Below, in pieces: positions 43,372 through 52,368 of a stretch of 64,000 nt of DNA. Source of the stretch: Streptomyces marianii. GTDB taxonomy: Bacteria > Actinomycetota > Actinomycetes > Streptomycetales > Streptomycetaceae. The notes under the pieces are model-generated. The model was not told the DNA's origin. It searched no databases and worked only from the letters and a program-made list of their open reading frames with translations. Position 1 is the first letter of the stretch; each line of letters opens with the position of its first letter. The position numbers were made by a program, and so were the translations under genes. The stretch spans positions 4,324,001 to 4,388,000 of the forward strand of contig NZ_VAWE01000001.1 of the NCBI RefSeq assembly GCF_005795905.1, in the 5' to 3' direction.

Positions 43372-44007
43372 ATGCGGATCCACGTCGTCGACCACCCCCT
43401 GGTGGCGCACAAACTCACCACCCTGCGCGACCGGCGCACCGACTCCCCCACCTTCCGGCGCCTCGCCGACGAGCTGGTGACCCTGCTCGCGTACGAGGCC
43501 ACGCGTGATGTGCGCACCGAGCAGATCGACATCGAAACGCCGGTGTCGGCGACCACGGGAGTGAAACTCTCCCGTCCGCGGCCCCTGGTGGTGCCGATCC
43601 TGCGGGCCGGCCTCGGCATGCTCGACGGCATGGTGCGGTTGCTGCCGACCGCAGAGGTGGGATTCCTCGGCATGATCCGCAACGAGGAGACCCTGGAGGC
43701 GTCGACGTACGCGACGCGCATGCCGGAGGACCTCTCCGGCCGCCAGGTGTACGTCCTCGACCCCATGCTGGCCACGGGCGGCACCCTGGTCGCGGCGATC
43801 CAGGAGCTGATCAAGCGCGGTGCCGACGACGTGACGGCTGTCGTGCTGCTGGCGGCGCCGGAGGGCGTCGAGGTGATGGAGCGCGAACTCGCGGGCACGC
43901 CGGTGACGGTCGTGACGGCCTCCGTCGACGAGCGGCTCAACGAGCACGGCTACATCGTTCCGGGCCTGGGCGACGCGGGCGACCGGATGTACGGCGCGGC
44001 CGAGTAG
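43372..44007 (+). CDS. upp: Uracil phosphoribosyltransferase
   Basis: This 211-residue type I PRTase makes UMP from uracil and PRPP. The PRPP-binding loop appears as [25 protein letters not shown] (about 124-148), the Arg of [14 protein letters not shown] (about 71-84) binds pyrophosphate, and the uracil-binding C-terminal segment is [16 protein letters not shown] (about 193-208). Full length for the family. Start ATG 43372. Confidence 0.96.
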   Translation: MRIHVVDHPLVAHKLTTLRDRRTDSPTFRRLADELVTLLAYEATRDVRTEQIDIETPVSATTGVKLSRPRPLVVPILRAGLGMLDGMVRLLPTAEVGFLGMIRNEETLEASTYATRMPEDLSGRQVYVLDPMLATGGTLVAAIQELIKRGADDVTAVVLLAAPEGVEVMERELAGTPVTVVTASVDERLNEHGYIVPGLGDAGDRMYGAAE

Positions 44008-44136
44008 CACTCGCCGTCCGGGCCCCGGACCGCCGGGACTCCCGGCCCGTCGGGCTCCCGGCGCCGGTCCTCGCGCGCCCCGGAGCGGGCGCACGAGGCG
44101 CGCGGCGGGCCGGACGGCCGCGGGGGAGCGAGGCGT

Positions 44137-44760
44137 TCAGCCGCACTCGCCCGGCGCGGGCTCGGGCTCGGCCAGTGCGGCCAGCGCCCTGTCCGCGACG
44201 GGTTTGGCGTTCAGCGTCTTGAAGGCCGTGCCGATGATCAGGTCGACGTCCGCGGAGGTGCGGGCGTCGGCCTTGACCTGGGCGCCGGCGAGCTGGGTGC
44301 CCAGCACTCCGAACGACCCGTCGTAGGCGCCCGGTGCGCCCAGCAGCAGTCCGGCGCCGGGCACCCTCTTGTCGTACTCCGCCGGGGCGTTGCCCACCTT
44401 GCCGATGTTGAAGCCGCGCTTCTGCAGCTCGTCGGCGGTGGCCTTGGCCAGTCCGCTGCGCGGCGTGGCGTTGTAGACGTTGACGGTGATCTGGGCCGGC
44501 CTCGGCGGTGTCGGCGCGGCGGACGGCGCGGACCGGGGCTTGCACGCCGCGGACCGGCTCTTGGCGCCGGTCTTCTTCGCGTCGTCCGAGAAGGCGTCGA
44601 TGAGCTGCAGCGTTCCCCACCCGCCGAGGCCGATGACGGCCACGGCTGCGACGACTGCGAGCACGACCTTGCGGCGGCGACGGGGGCGGCGCATACGTGG
44701 ATAGGCGTTGCCCGTAATGCGGTACTTTCCGCCCATGCCTGGGGGAGTGAGCATGCTCAT
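44137..44760 (-). CDS. LytR C-terminal domain membrane protein
   Basis: This 207-residue protein has a cytoplasmic Arg-rich N-terminus (RMRRPRRRRK), one TM helix at about 31-53 (VVLAVVAAVAVIGLGGWGTLQLI), a linker, and an extracytoplasmic LytR_C domain (about 88-200: ITVNVYNATPRSGLAKATADELQKRGFNIGKVGNAP). This domain also follows LytR-CpsA-Psr ligases, but here stands alone. The role is probably in envelope assembly. The last codons place a Cys two residues from the end. Confidence 0.85.
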   Translation of the reverse strand: MSMLTPPGMGGKYRITGNAYPRMRRPRRRRKVVLAVVAAVAVIGLGGWGTLQLIDAFSDDAKKTGAKSRSAACKPRSAPSAAPTPPRPAQITVNVYNATPRSGLAKATADELQKRGFNIGKVGNAPAEYDKRVPGAGLLLGAPGAYDGSFGVLGTQLAGAQVKADARTSADVDLIIGTAFKTLNAKPVADRALAALAEPEPAPGECG

Positions 44761-44911
44761 GGGCGCAGCGTAATGCGGTCCGGTGGCTATGCCTACTTAA
44801 CGATCATCTGCTTGCGTCCGTTTGGACGCGAAGCTGCGCCTTACGGGTCGCGAGGCTGCGCCCGACGGGGGCACGGGGGGCGGCCGTCGGCGGCGCGGCG
44901 GGCGGCCCGGG

Positions 44912-45208
44912 TCAGTCCAGTTCGAGCACGCGGGCGTGCAGCACCTGGCGCTGCTGGAGCGCCGCGCGCACGGCGCGGTGCAGCCCGTCCTCGAGGTAGA
45001 GGTCGCCCTGCCACTTCACGACATGCGCGAAGAGGTCGCCGTAGAAGGTCGAATCCTCGGCGAGGAGGGTCTCGAGGTCCAGCTGGCCCTTGGTGGTCAC
45101 GAGCTGATCGAGGCGGACCGGGCGCGGCGCGACATCCGCCCACTGCCGGGTGCTTTCCCGGCCGTGGTCGGGATACGGCCGCCCGTTTCCGATGCGCTTG
45201 AAGATCAC
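44912..45208 (-). CDS. Conserved hypothetical protein next to the LytR_C gene
   Basis: This 98-residue soluble protein starts MIFKRIGNGRPYPDHGRES. A mixed alpha/beta composition follows (QLVTTKGQLDLETLLAEDSTFYGDLFAHVVKWQ, YLEDGLHRAVRAALQQRQVLHARVLEL). The H-R-A-V-R core and the Leu/Arg strand at the end resemble ParB/Srx-type nucleotide-binding units (DGLHR). Start ATG 45208. Function is not established; I recall it being annotated as hypothetical or antitoxin-like. Confidence 0.75.
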   Translation of the reverse strand: MIFKRIGNGRPYPDHGRESTRQWADVAPRPVRLDQLVTTKGQLDLETLLAEDSTFYGDLFAHVVKWQGDLYLEDGLHRAVRAALQQRQVLHARVLELD

Positions 45209-45830
45209 ACGGAAAGCCTACCGGGCGAGCGGCGGTCGGCGCAGCCAGGCAGCGCCGGTGGGATGCTGAGCAAAAACCCCGCGAAAGCCTCGCAAACCAG
45301 GAAGTAGGGGCCGTGTCATGACTGGGCCCGGGCAACCGATCTCGTCCGCGGGCCCGTCCGGGGTGGCGGATCTCTCCGCCGAGGCGCGAAAGATCGCCTC
45401 CGGCTCACGCCCTTTCCGGGGTGCCCCCGAACCGGGCGCCCCGCTCCACGACGGCCGGTGCCTGCCCGGGGCGCCCGCCCGGATCCCAGCGCCCTGCGGG
45501 CCTTCACCGCGGACGGCGCCAAGGCGCCGCAGACGACGGTGCGGACGTTCCCGGACTCCCCCGACGACCTGGAGGCGGTCCTTCACCGCGCCGGGCACGG
45601 GGAGGCGGTCGTCACCGTGCTGAGCGAGCCGCGCGCGCCGACCACCGCCGCGGCGCGGTTACGGGCGCCCCGGTCGCTGATGGGCCCGGTCGGTGAAACG
45701 CGGCTCGGCGGTCGGAGGCCCGCGGTGGCGGCGCGGCGGGCCGGCGCTTCGGGTCAGCGCCGCCGGCGTCGGGAGCGAGGACCCGTCCCGCGGTTCGCAC
45801 GGGACGGGTCCGGGAGCTCGGTCCCCGCTG
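45209..45830. other. Gap with possible gene debris
   Basis: About 620 nt. One plus-strand stretch (about 45495-45690) reads ALRAFTADGAKAPQTTVRTF then PDSPDDLEAVLHRAGHGEAVVTVLSEP, with natural composition but no start, no partner frame and no known family. I take it as a possible fragment of a lost gene. Nothing else is seen. Confidence 0.35.
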
Positions 45831-47390
45831 CTACTCGGTGATCTCGTGGTCGTCGTGCAGACCGCCGCCGCTGCCCGTGTCGCCGTCCGTCGGAACGGTG
45901 ACGATCGGCTTGCGCAGCGAGCTCAGGTCGTGCGCGTACGTGCCGGCGGCGTTGGCGATGACGTCGATGTTGACGTCGAACGCCTTCATGCTGACGTTCT
46001 TGATGTCGTCGCACTTGGCGTGGTAGCACGCGTCGTACGCGACGCCCGCCGTGCCGCCGAACTTCTCGGCCTGCGCGGCGGACTTGATGCCCTCGGCGCC
46101 GGTGAAGGTGCCGCCGGACGGGATGCCGGCCTCGACGAACGGGCCGTAGTCGGAGCGGCCCGTGAAGTCCGTCCCCTCGTGGGGCGCGCCGACGCGGTCC
46201 ATGAACTCGTTGATGTCGCGCTCCAGCTGGGCCGAGCCCGCCGGACCCGCCGGCGCGCCGACACCGTCGGAGTTGTCGCCGTCGTACACGAACAGGCCGT
46301 AGTTCGGGGACGCGATCATGTCGAAGTTCAGGTAGAGCTTGATCTCCTTCTTGCCCAGGTCGCTCAGGTTCGCGACGTAGTGCTCGGAGCCCAGCAGACC
46401 GTTCTCCTCGGCGCCCCACCAGGCGAACCGCAGCTTGTTGGCGGGCCGCTTCTCCGCCTTGGCGAGCTCCAGTGCGACCTCGAGCAGTCCGGCCGAGCCG
46501 GAGCCGTTGTCGTTGATGCCGGGGCCGGCGGTCACGGAGTCGAGGTGGGAGCCCAGCATCACGGTGTTGGCGGCGTTCCCGTGCCGCGTCTCCGCGATGA
46601 CGTTGCGAGTGGTCCGCTTCTCCTGGAGCTGGCGGATCTCGAAGTCGATGCTCACGGGGCCCTTGGCCAGGTCCTCGGCGAGCTTGGTGCCCTCGGCCTG
46701 GGTGATGCCGCCGGTCGGGATCTTCCCGGACTCGGGGCCGCCGAGAGTGCCGGAGAGGGCCCCCTCGGTGTTGTTGTAGATGACCGCGCCGATCGCGCCG
46801 GCGGCGGCGGCGTTCTCCTGCTTGGCGGCGAACGTGCAGCCGCCGCGCTTGATCAGCGCCACCTTGCCGGTGAAGGTCCCGGAGCCGAAGTCCGCGGGCT
46901 CGCAGCCCGTGGTGCCGTCGGCGTCGACGGGGACGGCGGCCAGATCGGCCTTCACCCCGCCCACGGGGGTCGACTTGGTGTACGTCATCGCCGATATCGC
47001 GATGTCGCGCGGCGCGGGGGAGACCACCGACAGCTTCTCGGCCTGGGTCTCGGTGTAGATGAAGTCGAAGTTCTGGTAGGAGACTTCGTACCCGGCCTTC
47101 TTCAGCTGCTGGTAGACGTACGCGGCGGAGGCGTCGTAACCCAGCGAACCGGCGGCACGGTGACCGCCGGTGCTGTCGGCTATCTGCTGGAACTTCTGCA
47201 AGTGCTTGAAGGCGTCCTCGGCGGACGACTTGCGGACCAGCTTCTTGGAGAGCTTGGCCGCTTCCTTCGCCGCTCTCTCGGCGGGGTCGTGCCGGTGAGC
47301 GGTTGCGGGCGAGGCGGATGCCAGCAGGAGCGGGGTCGCGAGTGCGGCTGCGGCCACGGTGGCCACTGCTCTGCGATGGGTTGCGTTCAC
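45831..47390 (-). CDS. Secreted M28 zinc aminopeptidase with PA domain
   Basis: This is a 519-residue secreted peptidase. The signal peptide (about 1-31) ends ATA. A PA domain (about 115-250) has GCEPADFGSGTFTGKVALIKRGGCTFAAK. The M28 catalytic domain (about 260-490) carries the two-zinc set: His in GSHLDSV, bridging Asp in GINDNGSGSAG, Glu-Glu in WWGAEENGLLGS, Asp in YLNFDMIA and His in DACYHAKCDD. It is like the S. griseus aminopeptidase but longer. It starts at GTG 47390 with AAGGACC upstream. A strong palindrome lies about 50 bp upstream. Confidence 0.92.
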   Translation of the reverse strand: MNATHRRAVATVAAAALATPLLLASASPATAHRHDPAERAAKEAAKLSKKLVRKSSAEDAFKHLQKFQQIADSTGGHRAAGSLGYDASAAYVYQQLKKAGYEVSYQNFDFIYTETQAEKLSVVSPAPRDIAISAMTYTKSTPVGGVKADLAAVPVDADGTTGCEPADFGSGTFTGKVALIKRGGCTFAAKQENAAAAGAIGAVIYNNTEGALSGTLGGPESGKIPTGGITQAEGTKLAEDLAKGPVSIDFEIRQLQEKRTTRNVIAETRHGNAANTVMLGSHLDSVTAGPGINDNGSGSAGLLEVALELAKAEKRPANKLRFAWWGAEENGLLGSEHYVANLSDLGKKEIKLYLNFDMIASPNYGLFVYDGDNSDGVGAPAGPAGSAQLERDINEFMDRVGAPHEGTDFTGRSDYGPFVEAGIPSGGTFTGAEGIKSAAQAEKFGGTAGVAYDACYHAKCDDIKNVSMKAFDVNIDVIANAAGTYAHDLSSLRKPIVTVPTDGDTGSGGGLHDDHEITE

Positions 47391-47440
47391 AGAGGTCCTT
47401 CCCGGTGCGAACGAGGTTGAGGGGAAGCTAGCGATCTCTG

Positions 47441-47459
47441 ATGTGTTCTGTGAACACAT
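47441..47459 (-). promoter_or_regulatory. Palindromic operator upstream of the aminopeptidase
   Basis: ATGTGTTC-TGT-GAACACAT is a perfect 8-3-8 palindrome about 50 bp before the start codon. The regulator is unknown; control by nutrient state is plausible for a secreted peptidase. Confidence 0.55.
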
Positions 47460-47527
47460 GTGCCGCAACTCACGCGTTATTTAGCGACATTGACATCAAC
47501 TGGTACGTCTTCGGGCGTACTTATGGG

Positions 47528-48109
47528 TCATTTGGCCGCCTTCGCCGCGCGCTTCAGCTCCTGCTTGTGCGCACGGACCTTGGCCAGCGACTCCGGACCG
47601 GTGATGTCCGCAGCCGAGCGGTGGGCGCGCTCCTCGCCGTACGGCCCCGCGGCCTCCCGCCAGCCCTCCGGGGTCACCCCGCACTGCTTGCCCAGCAGGG
47701 CGAGGAAGATCTGAGCCTTCTGCTTGCCGAAGCCGGGCAGGGCCAGGAGCCGGCCGAGCACCTCCTTGCCCGGCGGAGCGTCCTTCCACAGCGCCGTCGG
47801 GTCGCCGTCGTACTCGTCCACCAGGTACTGGCACAGCTGGTGGATCCGTTTCGCCATCGACCCCGGATAACGGTGCACCGCGGGCTTCCGCGACAGCAGC
47901 GCGGCGAACGCCTCTGGGTCCTGGGCGGCGATCTCGTGGGCGTCGAGATCGTCCCTTCCGAGGCGCTCGGCGATCGTGAAGGGGCCCGTGAAGGCCCATT
48001 CCATCGGGACCTGCTGGTCCAGCAGCATGCCGATCATCAGGGCGAGCGGGCTGCGCCCGAGCAGCTCGTCGGCCTCGGGCTGCTGGGCGAGGTGGATCTC
48101 GGGACTCAT
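47528..48109 (-). CDS. HhH-GPD family DNA glycosylase-like protein
   Basis: This 193-residue helical protein has the HhH-GPD core: SPLALMIGMLLDQQVPMEWAFTGP, ERLGRDDLDAHEIA, and the hairpin LLALPGFGKQKAQIFLALLGKQ (about 121-142). This resembles MutY/Nth-type glycosylases but is short, without the FeS cluster. The usual catalytic Asp after the hairpin is not obvious, so activity is uncertain. Start ATG 48109. Confidence 0.82.
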   Translation of the reverse strand: MSPEIHLAQQPEADELLGRSPLALMIGMLLDQQVPMEWAFTGPFTIAERLGRDDLDAHEIAAQDPEAFAALLSRKPAVHRYPGSMAKRIHQLCQYLVDEYDGDPTALWKDAPPGKEVLGRLLALPGFGKQKAQIFLALLGKQCGVTPEGWREAAGPYGEERAHRSAADITGPESLAKVRAHKQELKRAAKAAK

Positions 48110-48203
48110 TCCCCGATGATCCCTCCCGTGCGAACGCGACGCACCCCCGACGCGGCCCTTCGGGGCGTCGCGGGGGCCTGTCGCCGGATCCCGGCGGGTG
48201 CCG

Positions 48204-48300
48204 TCAGCCGGGCTTCGGCGCCTCGATCGGGAAGCGCGTCGTCCGGGCCACGAACGGGCCCTCCGCCTCGATGCCTTCGTTCGGCTCGCGGAGCGGAGGC
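48204..48300 (-). pseudogene. Possible C-terminal scrap of a lost gene
   Basis: The minus strand reads LREPNEGIEAEGPFVARTTR then FPIEAPKPG and a stop near 48204. Composition is natural, but there is no upstream continuation, start or known family. Confidence 0.25.
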
Positions 48301-48371
48301 CCGCCGCCCTTTCCCCGGGTGCCGGCCGTGCGTGGTCCGAGGTCCCGCGCCGAGGCGGCCGCGGGCGGGGA

Positions 48372-49640
48372 CTACCCGCGCGCGGCCGACGGGCCCGTCC
48401 AGTCCGCCGCCACCTTGCCGAGCCGTACGCGCTGGGGATGGTCCCCGACCGGCACGCTCGCCACCTTACGGCCGGTGGCGAAGTCGATCGCGGTGACCGA
48501 GTCCGATCCGCTCTCGGAGACCACACAGGACTTCCCGTCCCCGCTCACCGTGGCCCAGTACGGCTTCGAGGCCGTGATCAGCGGACCCTCCTCGAGGGTG
48601 GCCCGGTCGACGACCGTGGCGTAGTCGTCCATCGTCCCCGCGACGCAGATCTTGTCGCCCGCGGGGCTCATCGAGATCCCGTGGTGGCGGGAGTCGTTGA
48701 CCCAGGTGGTGCGGTCCTCGCTGGTCGCCGGATTCTTCGGGAGGGTCTTCCCGCGGGTGATGCGGTCGGCGGCGACGTCGTACTCCAGGAAGCCGTTGAA
48801 GAACGACACCTGGAAGTAGAGCTTCGACTCGTCGGGGGTGAAGGCCACGGGCCGGACCGCGTCCGAGAGGTCCTTGCGGCCGAAGTCGTCCAGCCGCTGA
48901 CGCATGTCGACGACCTTCACCGTGCGGTAGGTCTCGGCGTCGACTACGGTGATCTTGCGGTCGCCCTTGGTGAAGTCCCAGAAGGGGTCGTCCAGCGCGG
49001 TGTTGACCTCGCCGATCGCGCTGTTCCAGATCCGCTTGCCGCCGTCGGTGAAGACGTTCTCGTGCGGCTTGTCCCCAGTGGTGAACGAGCCCGTCTCCCG
49101 GCCGGTCCGGATGTCGAGGACGTGCACGGTGTCGGACGTCGACGCGGAGACCGCGACACGGGCTCCGTCCGGAGAGACGGCCATGTGGTCGGAGCGGTAA
49201 CCCGACACCGGGAAGCGCCAGTTGAGCTTGCCGGTGGCCACGTCGACGGAGACGACGTCGGCGAAGCTCGGGCGGGACACCACGACGGCCGACCCGTCCG
49301 GCGTCGAGTACATGTCGTCGACGAACTGGTCGTGCCCCTCGCCGACGGACATCCGGATGCCGAGGAAGTAGGCGAGCTTCACCGGGTTGAGGTAGATCTC
49401 CAGCATCCGCTGGTCCTTGTCCGGGATCACGTTGATCCGGCCGATCCTGGCGAGGGACCCGGAGGCTTCGAGGACGTCGGCGGTGCCGTCCCAGTTGTTG
49501 CCGACGAACAGCACCTCGCGCAGGCCGCCGGTGCCGGAGGCGGCGGTGGTCGTGGCCGCCGCGGCCGCCGGGGCGGAGGCGGCGGTGACCGCGAGGGCGA
49601 CGGCGAGACCGGTCAGAGCCGGGGGAAGTGCTGTCTTCAC
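48372..49640 (-). CDS. Secreted YVTN/YncE-like beta-propeller protein
   Basis: This 422-residue exported protein has a signal peptide (about 1-32) ending in an Ala run. A seven-bladed-propeller-like repeat set follows: DMYSTPDGSAVVVSRPSFADVVSVDVATGKL, HMAVSPDGARVAVSASTSDTVHVLDIRTGRE, GISMSPAGDKICVAGTMDDYATVVDRAT and VSGDGKSCVVSESGSDSVTAIDFATGRKVASVPVGDHPQ. Such proteins often bind ligands or other wall proteins. It starts at GTG 49640 with AGGAGCG upstream. Monocistronic. Function unknown. Confidence 0.85.
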   Translation of the reverse strand: MKTALPPALTGLAVALAVTAASAPAAAAATTTAASGTGGLREVLFVGNNWDGTADVLEASGSLARIGRINVIPDKDQRMLEIYLNPVKLAYFLGIRMSVGEGHDQFVDDMYSTPDGSAVVVSRPSFADVVSVDVATGKLNWRFPVSGYRSDHMAVSPDGARVAVSASTSDTVHVLDIRTGRETGSFTTGDKPHENVFTDGGKRIWNSAIGEVNTALDDPFWDFTKGDRKITVVDAETYRTVKVVDMRQRLDDFGRKDLSDAVRPVAFTPDESKLYFQVSFFNGFLEYDVAADRITRGKTLPKNPATSEDRTTWVNDSRHHGISMSPAGDKICVAGTMDDYATVVDRATLEEGPLITASKPYWATVSGDGKSCVVSESGSDSVTAIDFATGRKVASVPVGDHPQRVRLGKVAADWTGPSAARG

Positions 49641-49819
49641 GGTGCGCTCCTGGGGTGTGGGACAGGAGGGAGGCAGGGGATTACCGGCGGTAAGGTACTG
49701 GTGGGGCACATGAAAGACCAGAGGTCCGGCAGGACTTCCCGCGGCGGCCGCCGGGAACCACCCCGGGAGCACGCGCCACACGTTCCCTGCCCGGGATCCC
49801 CGCGCCCGGCCCCGCGCGT

Positions 49820-50460
49820 CCGCGTGTCGAGCGGGACCAGCTCTCCGTGCGGACCGGTGCGCGACGCGCTGCGGGCGTCGGTGAGCAGCATCAGCGCCAG
49901 CAGTCCGGTCGCCCGCCCCTCCCGAGACAGCAGCCGGCGCACCGCGCGAGTCAGCCGGATCGCCTCCCGGGCGAAGTCGGCGCGGTGCAGCGCGGCGCCG
50001 GAGGTCGCGGTGCAACCCTCGTTGAAGATCAGGAGAGCACCTGGAGGACGGCCGACAGCCGCTTGTCACGGTCCTCGGGCACCGGCGGGCGGAAGGGCAC
50101 ACCCGTGATCCTCGCCTTGGCGCGGCTGATCCGCTGTGCCGTCGTCGCCTCCGGGACCAGCAGGGCACGGGCGATCTCCGCCGTGGTCAGACCGCCGACC
50201 TCCCGCAGGGTCAGCGCGATCTGCGCTGTCGGCGTGAGCACCGGGTGGCAGTACAGGAACGGCAGGGTGGCAGCACAGGAACAGCAGGGTGAGTGTGTCG
50301 TCCTCGGACGGGGCGCGGCCCTGAGAACACCGCCCGCAGGCCCTTCTCGCTCCATGCGGGGCGGTGGGAGGACGCCCGCCCGGTCATCGCCTCGTAGTCG
50401 GCCTGCGAGCCCTGGACCATCACCAGATACTTCAGGACTTCGCTCCTCGGCTGCGCCGTC
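49820..50460 (-). pseudogene. Decayed YCII protein - ECF sigma factor pair (DUF6596 type)
   Basis: From about 50445 the minus strand reads YLVMVQGSQADYEAMTG, the start of a YCII/DGPF protein, but its ATG is now CTG. After about 30 residues the sequence jumps to EDDTLTLLFLCCHP, the middle of an ECF sigma factor. A tandem duplication of a segment around TTCCTGTRCTGCCACCC shifts the frame. LTPTAQIALTLREVGGLTTAEIARALLVPEATTAQRI (region 4) follows, then another shift and FNEGCTATSGAALHRADF, REAIRLTRAVRRLLSREG and SASRTGPHGELVPLDT. Sigma region 2 is deleted. YCII-sigma pairs are common in Streptomyces; this one is dead. Confidence 0.8.
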
Positions 50461-50620
50461 GTCGCCCCTCGCGGGCAACTCTCACAGGGGACGTCGGAGC
50501 CCGTCACGCGCTTCTCGACACCTCGCGCGGATTGTCCTCGGCCCTCGCTCTCCTGCCGTTCCCCCGCTGCCGCTCATCGCCGGCGCCCGCCCTCCGCCGA
50601 CCCCGGGGCCGGGTACGGCG

Positions 50621-50664
50621 AAGGCCCCGACCGAGCACGGCGGTTTCTAGCGGTCGGGGCCCTT
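50621..50664 (-). terminator. Terminator of the CAP-domain gene
   Basis: An 11-bp perfect stem GGCCCCGACCG (50623-50633) / CGGTCGGGGCC (50651-50661), followed by a T-rich CCTTT on one side, about 55 nt after the stop. Confidence 0.7.
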
Positions 50665-50719
50665 TCGCAGGCCGCGGTGGGGGTCCGTTCGCGGGGGCGG
50701 CGAACGGCCGCGGTCATGG

Positions 50720-51481
50720 TCAGCGGGCGGTGCCGAAGTCCTGGGTCCAGTAGTTCCCGGGCTGCGCGAGGCCGACGCCGATCTCCTTGAACTCGCAGTT
50801 CAGGATGTTCTTCTTGTGGCCCGGGCTGGACATCCAGCCCGCCATGACCTTCTCGGGCGTCTCGTAGCCGTAGGCGACGTTCTCGCCGTACGTGCTCCAG
50901 TTGTACCCGGCACGGGTGATCCGGGTGCCCGGGTCGGAGCCGTCGGAGCCCGTGTGGGACATGTTGCGGTGGGCGGCCATGTCCTGGCTGTGGTCCTGGG
51001 CGGCCTTGGTCAGCTTCGCGTTGACCGTAACCGGGGAGCATCCGGCCTTGCTGCGCTCGCTGTTGACGAGCTGCACGACGCGCGCCACGGCGCCGGAGGC
51101 GGGAGAGGAGGACGCTGGCGTGCTCGGGGAGGCGGTGGGCTTCGGCGCCGAGGGCTCGGCGGGTGCGGGAGCCTGCGGCGCCGGCTCGGCCGGGGCGGAA
51201 CCACCGGGCTCGGCCGCACCCGGCTCCGAACCGGGCCGCTCGGCGCCGCCGGGCTCACCGCCGTACTTCTTCTTCCAGTCCCAGCCGCCCTGCTGCCAGG
51301 GATTCCCCGACGAGGTGTTCTTCCAGTTCCCCCAGGACCGGCTGTCCCGGCTTTCCGGGCGGTTCTGACCGTCAGGCTGGTCCATACAGGCCATGGCGAC
51401 GGAAGGCACAGCCACGGCGCCCAGGGCGACGGCGGCGATCGTTATCTTCCGGTAGTGCGTCTTTCTGCGGTGCTTCCTCAT
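50720..51481 (-). CDS. Secreted CAP (SCP/PR-1) domain protein
   Basis: This is a 253-residue protein. The signal peptide (about 1-32) follows a basic start MRKHRRKTHYRK. A Trp/Asn/Gly-rich segment and a Pro/Ala/Ser linker precede a C-terminal CAP domain (about 130-253): VVQLVNSERSKAGCSPVTVNAKLTKAAQDHSQDMAAHRNMSH, YGENVAYGYETPEKVMAGWMSSPGHKKNIL and a final WTQDFG. Conserved His and Glu of the CAP cavity are present. Such domains may bind metals or lipids or act as proteases; the role here is unknown. ATG 51481 is preferred with GAGG upstream. Confidence 0.88.
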   Translation of the reverse strand: MRKHRRKTHYRKITIAAVALGAVAVPSVAMACMDQPDGQNRPESRDSRSWGNWKNTSSGNPWQQGGWDWKKKYGGEPGGAERPGSEPGAAEPGGSAPAEPAPQAPAPAEPSAPKPTASPSTPASSSPASGAVARVVQLVNSERSKAGCSPVTVNAKLTKAAQDHSQDMAAHRNMSHTGSDGSDPGTRITRAGYNWSTYGENVAYGYETPEKVMAGWMSSPGHKKNILNCEFKEIGVGLAQPGNYWTQDFGTAR

Positions 51482-51966
51482 GCATGACCTCACTCGGTTT
51501 TCGCGGAGCGCCCCCGGGGAACGGTCGACCCGGCACTGGTCCTGTGCTGAGCTGCGGAGACGCCTTGCGGGCCGCCATTCTTAGAAGCGCCGCGCGGGGT
51601 GAGCAATGAGCGCTGTTACTACCTCGGCTCGTAGGGCGGGACGCCTCTTGAAATGGGCTCCCAGGCGTGCTGGCCCCGATTCCGGACCGGGCGCGCGCTT
51701 CTGCTGATCCGTCAGAAACCCCTGGGTAACCCACAAACGGGCGGAACCGGCGAGCCGGTCGAATAGCCCCATGATGACCGCGGGACGTGTCTCCCTTAAA
51801 ATGGACAAGTCTCATTTGTCCACTCCTGGGCTCTCTACTATTCGGCCGCCCTAGTGGCGAAATCGGCGTGACGGATGTCACGGAATGGCTTGGGAGTTCG
51901 TGGAACCGCGACGATCCGGGCGGGGTGGACGCGGGGTCGAGGCGCTCGGTGCGGCCGGTGCCGGCC
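51482..51966. other. Intergenic region between divergent secreted-protein and regulator genes
   Basis: About 485 nt, A+T-richer than average around 51720-51850. A 7-7-7 inverted repeat TGGACAA / TTGTCCA lies at 51802-51822. No complete gene is visible, although the HTH gene frame extends upstream. Confidence 0.45.
51802..51822 (+). promoter_or_regulatory. Inverted repeat upstream of the HTH regulator
   Basis: TGGACAA-N7-TTGTCCA is a perfect 7-bp inverted repeat in an A+T-rich patch; its centre is about 155 bp before the HTH gene. It could be an operator of that regulator. Confidence 0.4.
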
Positions 51967-52368
51967 GTGGAGGAACCGACCCGCGTCACGAACTGGATCC
52001 GCTCCCTCCGCTTCGCGCACGGGGAGATGACCCAGGCGGAGCTGGCCGACCGGATCGGGGTGACCCGCCGGACCGGCATCGCCATCGAGAAGGGCCGGTA
52101 CTCGCCCTCGCTCGAGATGGCGTTCCGGATCGCCCATGTCTTCGGAGTCCCGTTCGAGCGGGTCTTCCAGCACCCGGTCGGCGAACCCGGCAGCGGGAGT
52201 GGCGGGAGTGAGGGGGAAGCACGTGAAAGCAGTCGCACACGACACCTACGGCTCCGTCGAGGCGCTGGAGCTGAGGGACGTCCCCGGGCCCGTGGCGGGG
52301 GACGGCGAGGCGCTCGTACGAGTACGCGCGGCCGGCGTGGACGCGGGCGTCTGGCGTCTGGCGTCTGA
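51967..52368 (+). CDS. XRE-family HTH regulator with a run-on C-terminus
   Basis: This small regulator is read from GTG 51967, after a doubtful N-terminal lead. Residues of about 7-70 are a classic XRE HTH: MTQAELADRIGVTRRTGIAIEKGRYSPSLEMAFRIAHVFGVPFERVFQHP. Homologues start near VTN-R-I-R and end soon after this point. Here the start codon of that short form appears as GTC, and the C-terminus continues about 55 Arg/Gly-rich residues into the next gene's coding region. An indel near the end and a lost start are likely, so the gene may be inactive. It would have regulated the adjacent oxidoreductase. Confidence 0.6.
   Translation: MEEPTRVTNWIRSLRFAHGEMTQAELADRIGVTRRTGIAIEKGRYSPSLEMAFRIAHVFGVPFERVFQHPVGEPGSGSGGSEGEARESSRTRHLRLRRGAGAEGRPRARGGGRRGARTSTRGRRGRGRLASGV

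Noticed and set aside
45318..45841. A complete gene on the plus strand
   Set aside because: Only about 65 codons look natural, with no start or ribosome site and no recognisable family. Listed as debris within the gap.
47491..47500. TGACATCAAC near the aminopeptidase as a partner of the 24.82-kb direct repeats
   Set aside because: A single 10-mer match with no att, integrase or second copy nearby; most likely chance.
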